29,179 nucleotides of DNA from an uncultured Muribaculaceae bacterium (lineage in GTDB: Bacteria; Bacteroidota; Bacteroidia; Bacteroidales; Muribaculaceae). Positions 24,914-29,179 of the stretch are shown in pieces; within the stretch, counting starts at the first letter, position 1; each line of letters begins with the position of its first letter. The notes under the pieces were generated by a model. The model saw only the letters and a program-made list of their open reading frames with translations, was not told the origin of the DNA and did no database searches. The DNA lies in contig CAJUBM010000021.1 in NCBI GenBank assembly GCA_910584735.1, forward strand, positions 1-29,179. Direction: 5' to 3'. A program made the translations under genes and the position numbers.

Positions 24914-25392
24914 GAGGCAGTCGGACGGTCCGTCGCTGCTCCCCGCGCGGGGGTAGAGGAAAGTCCGGGCAACACAGAGCGCCATGCTTTCTAACGGAAA
25001 GCTGCGGGCGACCGCAGGGACAACGTGACAGAAAATTACCGCCTCCTTCTCTCGTGCAGACCTGGAGGCAAGGGTGAAAAGGCGGGGTAAGAGCCCACCG
25101 GGCGCCACCGTGAGATGGTGTGCCGCACGTCCTATGGGTTGCAAGGTCAAGTATACCGGCATTTAAGGGCTGCTCGTCCATTGCCGGGGGGTAGACTGCT
25201 GCTTGGTTTTTTTGAACGGCGAAGCATCGGTATATGCCGACTCATACGATATTCATAGAAATGTTGTAATGATGGGACATATCGATGGCCCGGAGGAGGA
25301 ACCGGTTAGCGACCGTGGCAACACGGCGTATAGATAAATGACGGACAGGCAAGCGATTGCCTACATAACCCGGCTTATAGTCCGGCTGTCTC
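24914..25392 (+). ncRNA. rnpB: RNase P RNA, class A
   Basis: The universal elements are present: GAGGAAAGTCCGGGC near 24956, ACAGAG, GGTAAGAGCCCACCGG, the L15 CCA-binding GGGGGGTAGACTGCT near 25184-25200, TAGATAAATGAC, and ACATAACCCGGCTTATAG near 25363-25380. The ends pair as helix P1: GAGGCAGTCGGAC at 24914 with GTCCGGCTGTCTC ending 25392. P18 is capped by a GCGA tetraloop (GGCAAGCGATTGCC). At about 479 nt it is roughly 100 nt longer than the E. coli RNA, and the extra sequence lies between L15 and TAGATAAATGAC (P16-P17 region). The RNA is the catalytic subunit that trims tRNA 5' ends. Termini are estimated from P1 pairing. Confidence 0.95.
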
Positions 25393-25435
25393 ATTATTTT
25401 ATTAATGAATATTAACATTAAAATCTGCGATTTGT

Positions 25436-25466
25436 TTTGCCGGTTTGGCAAAAGTTCGTACCTTTG
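25436..25466 (+). promoter_or_regulatory. Initiator tRNA promoter
   Basis: TTTTGC at 25435-25440, a spacer of about 19 nt and TACCTTTG at 25459-25466. Start near 25471, about 20 nt before the tRNA. Confidence 0.7.
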
Positions 25467-25492
25467 CACTCGTCAAAACGACATAGATATAT

Positions 25493-25564
<72 letters not shown>

Positions 25565-25566
25565 CA

Positions 25567-25610
25567 AAGATTTAGCGGCGTGTTGGATTTCCAACACGCC
25601 GCTAAATCTT
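25567..25610. terminator. Near-perfect hairpin after tRNA-fMet
   Basis: Bases 25567-25587 are exactly complementary to 25590-25610, a 21-bp stem around TT, with an AAGATTT/AAATCTT end. It starts 2 nt after the tRNA and lies 7 nt from the end of the convergent small gene, so it probably terminates both. Confidence 0.85.
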
Positions 25611-25617
25611 ATCATGG

Positions 25618-25854
25618 TTATTCTTGGGCGTAGGAGAGCACGGTTGGGCTTTCCACATCGACCCCGAACTCTTTGGCACGGGCAAGTATTGCACGGGCAA
25701 GCCTGGGCTTGAGGTCTTCCGGGCAGTAACGGAAATAGGCTTCTGCGGCGCGTACGTGGGCGGCATCAGGCATAGGGTATTCGCGGCGTTCGGGAAGTCC
25801 GAAAACGCTGTCGGGAAGTTCTTTCTTTTCCTCGTAGGATAATCTGTCGTTCAT
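25618..25854 (-). CDS. Small protein of unknown function with an LPDSxFGLPExRxYPMPD motif
   Basis: A 78-residue soluble protein. Residues 13-33 read ELPDSVFGLPERREYPMPD, then AHVRAAEAYFRYCPEDLKPRLARAILARAKEFGVDV. The motif 'LPDs-FGLP--R-YPMPD--HV--A---F' resembles the short DUF6582-like module found in phage and bacterial proteins, whose function is not known. The similarity is from memory and should be treated as tentative. The gene is convergent with tRNA-fMet and shares its terminator. Conservation of the motif and lack of an alternative frame support it as a real gene. Confidence 0.72.
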   Translation of the reverse strand: MNDRLSYEEKKELPDSVFGLPERREYPMPDAAHVRAAEAYFRYCPEDLKPRLARAILARAKEFGVDVESPTVLSYAQE

Positions 25855-25952
25855 ATTAGGATAATATTTAGGTAACTGTTCAAAATTATTTTATACTAAC
25901 CGGCCGAAATTATTTGTTTTGCAGTCGGGCATATCGGTCTGTAGCGGTTGCC

Positions 25953-27326
25953 TCAGGCAGCCAGGTCTTCTTTTTGGACGCTTTTCTTTTTTTCTTTCAA
26001 CCTGCCGATTAGCGCGGTGCCGAATGTTATCACACCGATACGTCCGACATACATAAGCATAATTATCGTGATTTTGCCTGCTGCCGAAAGTTCGGATGTT
26101 ATGCCAGTGCTCAATCCCACTGTGCCTATTGCCGAGGACGCTTCAAAGAGTATTCGGGACAATGGGAAAGGTTCGCAATAAGATAGTACGATACAGCCGA
26201 GAAATATCATGAATCCATAGACAAGTATGCTTGTCAGTGCGGTTTCAACCCGGTAGTGCGGAATTTCGCGGCCTAGGAATGTGATTTTCTTCCTTAATCC
26301 GAGTTTTGAGACGATGAAGCCCCATACGGCTGAGACGGATGTGCTTTTCACACCGCCCCCGGTGCCGGACGGTGATGCGCCGATAAACATTATGAGGGAG
26401 AATATCAGTATCGGGCCAACTTTAAGTGCGCCAAGGTCGACGGTGTTGAAGCCGACGGTTGTCATTGCCGACATGGTCTGGAAGAACGACATGAAAAGTC
26501 GGTGTCCCCAGTCGGGTGTAGTCTCCATAACAGGACTGAAAGCGAGGATGGCCGTACCCCCTATGGTCATAATGGCGGTTACTATTATTATTACCCTGCT
26601 GGTGAATGTCAGGGAGTAGTGGCGTTTCCTTATTTTGTATATAATGTCAGTGATTACGATGAAGCCCATAGCGCCCGCATAACTTAAGACTGCCACGGTA
26701 AGGTTTATGGCTACATTGTTGCTGAAACTACACAATGAGTCGCTGAACGGGCTGAATCCGGCGGTACAGAATGAGGATACCGAAAGGAATAACGCGTTCC
26801 ATCCGGGCAAAGGAACTTCCGAGGATTTAAGTGCGAAAAAGAATGATATGAACCCAAGGAGTTCGAATACGAATGTGAAGTGGATTATGTTGCTTACCAA
26901 GTCTTTGACCGGCATACCGTGAGGGCGTGATATCGAAGTGTTGATAATAAGTCCTTTGTTGTAATCGGCATGATGTGATATTCTGAAGAATATATATGAA
27001 CTCATAGTCATGTAGCCGATACCTCCGATTTGTATGAGTAGGAGAATCACGCATTGCCCGAATATGCTGTATGTAGCGGGGATGTCAACAGTTGCCAGCC
27101 CTGTTGTGGAGACTGCAGAAACGGAGGTGAAAAGATTGTCAAGCCAGCCGGTGTCAGGATTCCTTGATGATATTGGCAGCATAAGCAACAGGAAGCCGAT
27201 TAACATATATGCCAGATAGCCGAAGAGTATGCGGCGTTCGGGCAAGCCGTTTTCTCCCCCCAAAATCAATAGGCGTGTCGGATTGATTCCGGAGAGTAGG
27301 TTGCGTATATGTTTTTTGTATTCCAC
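25953..27326 (-). CDS. TrkH/KtrB-family potassium uptake transporter subunit
   Basis: A 457-residue membrane protein with the fourfold M1-P-M2 repeat of the Trk/Ktr/HKT superfamily. The four selectivity-filter loops are visible: STTGLAT (73-79), CTAGFSP (187-193), TTVGFNT (289-295) and GTVGLST (401-407), each with the key glycine. The length and sequence suit KtrB, the pore of a K+ (and often Na+-coupled) uptake system. The usual regulatory RCK partner (TrkA/KtrA) is not in the window. Near the NhaD antiporter gene, in the same orientation, it suggests a local theme of cation balance. I did not find a canonical promoter in the 121-nt gap upstream. Confidence 0.95.
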   Translation of the reverse strand: MEYKKHIRNLLSGINPTRLLILGGENGLPERRILFGYLAYMLIGFLLLMLPISSRNPDTGWLDNLFTSVSAVSTTGLATVDIPATYSIFGQCVILLLIQIGGIGYMTMSSYIFFRISHHADYNKGLIINTSISRPHGMPVKDLVSNIIHFTFVFELLGFISFFFALKSSEVPLPGWNALFLSVSSFCTAGFSPFSDSLCSFSNNVAINLTVAVLSYAGAMGFIVITDIIYKIRKRHYSLTFTSRVIIIVTAIMTIGGTAILAFSPVMETTPDWGHRLFMSFFQTMSAMTTVGFNTVDLGALKVGPILIFSLIMFIGASPSGTGGGVKSTSVSAVWGFIVSKLGLRKKITFLGREIPHYRVETALTSILVYGFMIFLGCIVLSYCEPFPLSRILFEASSAIGTVGLSTGITSELSAAGKITIIMLMYVGRIGVITFGTALIGRLKEKKKSVQKEDLAA

Positions 27327-27385
27327 TTAAATATTTGGTAATTACGTTGCAAACGCGATTTAATGTAGCTCTTAGTATATAACAA

Positions 27386-27413
27386 GCCCTGCGGCGTTTG
27401 GTTGCCGCAGGGC
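27386..27413 (-). terminator. Terminator of the NhaD gene
   Basis: A perfect 10-bp stem, GCCCTGCGGC (27386-27395) with GCCGCAGGGC (27404-27413), with an 8-nt loop. On the minus strand it is followed by TTGTTATA, a weak U-tract. It lies 34 nt after the NhaD stop. Confidence 0.75.
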
Positions 27414-27447
27414 CGATTGTTTGTCCGATTCGGTGTATGTGAGGGGA

Positions 27448-28785
27448 TTAGATGGATATGAACAGGGTTTCAAGGGCGATGGTGGCGATACCGGCCACAT
27501 AGCCCACCAGGGCCATCCATGTGATGTGTTTGAGGTACCATGTGAATGAGATTTTCTCTATACCCATGGCCACTACTCCGGCTGCCGAGCCGATAATCAG
27601 CAATGAGCCGCCTACGCCGGCACAGAAGGTGAGCAGGTGCCAGAACAGGCCGTCTTCAACGAAGAGCATGGCATAGGAGGGGTCGGCGGCAGCAGCAGCG
27701 GTTGCCTCGGTCATTACGGGGTACATGTTCATGCACGCGGCTACTAAAGGCACGTTGTCAACGATAGATGAGAGTATGCCGATAATGCCGTTGATTATAT
27801 ATACCTCGTGGAAGGTTTCGTTGAGCCATGCTGCCAGTTCATGGAGTATGCCGGCCTGGGACAGGGCGCCTACAGCCATGAGGATGCCGAGGAAGAAGAG
27901 GATGGTAGACATGTCGATGCTCTTTACGACCTGCGACACACGCCCTTCCATTTTACCGTCAAGACCATAATGGCGTACTATCAGTTCGGTTACGAGCCAA
28001 AGCACACCTAATGATATAAGAATTCCCATGTATGGCGGCAGGTGGGTGACTGCCTTGAATATCGGGACGAACAGCAGTCCGGCCACGCCGCATATGAGTA
28101 TGGCAACAGACAGGCCGTAGTGGTGTTCGGAGAGGTTATAGCCTACTCGCTGGTCTGATTCGTTGAGAGCTTCCACGGGGGCGGGTTTGATGAAGCGGGT
28201 GGCTATCCAGGTGGGTATGATTACGGATACGAGAGAGGGTATGAGCAGGTTCACTATCAGGTCTACGGAGGATACGTAGTTCTTCATCCACAGCATTATG
28301 GTGGTGATGTCGCCGATGGGTGACCAGGCTCCTCCGGCATTGGCGGCCAACACTATTACGGAGGCGAACATCCAACGTTCATGCCGGTCTGATAGCATAC
28401 GGCGGAGCATCATCACCATTATTATGGTGGTGGTCATGTTGTCAAGAATGGAGGACAGGAAGAAAGCCACTATGGCAAGAATCCACATGAGGCCCCGTTT
28501 GCTTTTCGCGCTGATATGGTGTACGAGAATCTTGAAGCCGCCGTATCGGTCGATTAGTTCCACGATGGTCATGGCTCCGATGAGGAATACTACGATTTCG
28601 CAGGTGTCGCCTAAGGCCACAATCATGTCTTCCGACAGGTTAGGGTCGTGGCCGCACAAAGCGTAGACTGCCCAGAGAACGCCGCACATAATCAGTGCGA
28701 AGGTGGCTTTGTTCACGTGGAATACATGTTCGAGGGCTATGCCGATATAGCCGATTACGAACAGTACAATCATTGTTGTAATCAT
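27448..28785 (-). CDS. nhaD: NhaD-type sodium:proton antiporter
   Basis: A 445-residue protein with about 11-12 transmembrane segments of the ArsB/NhaD (ion transporter superfamily) fold. Telling segments are LIGAMTIVELIDRYGGF (about 92-108), the conserved SSILDNMTTTIIMVMMLRR (110-130), AANAGGAWSPIGDITTIMLW (147-166) and SIVDNVPLVAACMNMYPVM (about 336-355), which carry the charged residues of the two inverted repeats. It exports Na+ (or Li+) in exchange for protons, protecting against salt and high pH. A -7 box at 28939-28946 gives a leader of about 145 nt, and a terminator follows the gene. No sodium riboswitch was recognised, though the leader is long enough to deserve inspection. Confidence 0.95.
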   Translation of the reverse strand: MITTMIVLFVIGYIGIALEHVFHVNKATFALIMCGVLWAVYALCGHDPNLSEDMIVALGDTCEIVVFLIGAMTIVELIDRYGGFKILVHHISAKSKRGLMWILAIVAFFLSSILDNMTTTIIMVMMLRRMLSDRHERWMFASVIVLAANAGGAWSPIGDITTIMLWMKNYVSSVDLIVNLLIPSLVSVIIPTWIATRFIKPAPVEALNESDQRVGYNLSEHHYGLSVAILICGVAGLLFVPIFKAVTHLPPYMGILISLGVLWLVTELIVRHYGLDGKMEGRVSQVVKSIDMSTILFFLGILMAVGALSQAGILHELAAWLNETFHEVYIINGIIGILSSIVDNVPLVAACMNMYPVMTEATAAAAADPSYAMLFVEDGLFWHLLTFCAGVGGSLLIIGSAAGVVAMGIEKISFTWYLKHITWMALVGYVAGIATIALETLFISI

Positions 28786-28938
28786 ACCGCTGTGATGGAA
28801 TGAAACGGGGCGCGGCGATTAAACCGTCCATATGAGAATCGGAGTGGTTCGAATCGCTGCAATAGCTTCAAATGGTTAGTAATTAAGGGATTAAAAGTGC
28901 GATGGAAATAACGGGCCTTATGGCCTTCAAATACCCCG

Positions 28939-28946
28939 CAAAGGTA
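28939..28946 (-). promoter_or_regulatory. nhaD promoter -7 box
   Basis: TACCTTTG on the minus strand matches TAnnTTTG; the -33 box is not clear. Confidence 0.5.
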
Positions 28947-29029
28947 TAGATTTATTATTGAAAAAATTCCGTAATTGCCCTTTTATGCTTGTTTTCCGAC
29001 CAAAGGGACAATTTTATGCGTAGGGGTAT

Positions 29030-29065
29030 AAAAAAACCTGAGCGGCCTTCGCAGGGAGTCTCAGG
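29030..29065 (-). terminator. Terminator of an upstream minus-strand transcript
   Basis: On the minus strand CCTGAG pairs with CTCAGG (29065-29060 with 29042-29037), enclosing an inner CCT-GCGA-AGG hairpin, and seven T follow (29036-29030). The gene or RNA it ends lies at or beyond the right edge. Confidence 0.8.
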
Positions 29066-29179
29066 ATTTAAGCCAAAAGGCAAGATTTGTGATTCTAATA
29101 GAGTTGTCTTTGCAACTTCATGTGAGATTACTACTGGTGCGATAAAATCGCGTTAGTTTAGAAATCATCAAATAAAGAG

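Larger units (their letters stand above)
28786..29179. other. Intergenic region at the right edge
   Basis: 394 nt with no convincing gene. It holds the nhaD leader, a minus-strand -7 box, and a minus-strand terminator at 29030-29065 that belongs to a transcript entering from beyond the window. The last 110 nt are AT-rich and show nothing recognisable. Confidence 0.5.

Overview
The window looks like chromosomal DNA from a member of the Bacteroidales, probably a gut Muribaculaceae-type organism. This rests on: many promoters of the Bacteroidetes type (TAnnTTTG at -7, with a TTTG-like -33 box 19-20 nt upstream in the best cases); a Bacteroidetes-style RecQ; a BspA-like leucine-rich-repeat secreted protein with a C-terminal sorting-like tail; a clostripain-family lipoprotein; and moderate GC content. 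The genus assignment is inference. I see no prophage, insertion sequence, CRISPR array or obvious defence island.

Layout. 1-132 is one side of a composite inverted-repeat element cut by the window edge; a relative lies at 19419-19471. 200-1372 (-) is a secreted LRR protein. 1887-5536 (+) is a one-base-overlapping recJ-recQ pair. 5640-5957 (+) is a candidate structured RNA ending in a strong terminator. From 15156 down to 5977 (-) runs a co-directional series: alaS, gmd, an LtaS-like sulfatase-fold membrane enzyme, a C11 peptidase lipoprotein, an MscS channel and a YhcG/DUF1016 nuclease. A small MerR regulator (15240-15587, +) diverges from alaS through overlapping promoters. tRNA-Arg(CCG) (-) converges on it across a shared terminator. 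mltG and an acyltransferase form a pair (18130-15879, -) preceded by a noncoding leader that ends in an intrinsic terminator directly before mltG. An unrecognised protein (18610-19350, +) faces an M16 peptidase (22396-19559, -). Then come trmH-type methyltransferase and radA (24840-22618, -), divergent from rnpB (24914-25392, +) and initiator tRNA-Met (25493-25564, +). The right end holds a 78-aa protein, a TrkH/KtrB potassium transporter and an NhaD-type Na+/H+ antiporter, all (-).

Functional themes are genome maintenance (RecJ, RecQ, RadA), translation (AlaS, two tRNAs, RNase P RNA, TrmH), envelope building (Gmd, LtaS-like enzyme, acyltransferase, MltG) and ion/osmotic homeostasis (MscS, KtrB, NhaD). 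Most genes are ordinary. The most unusual signals are noncoding or repeat-based: the mltG leader with its own terminator and two promoter-like copies, the 5.6-5.9 kb RNA candidate, the dispersed hairpin element, palindromes inside two coding regions, and an expanded segment of RNase P RNA.
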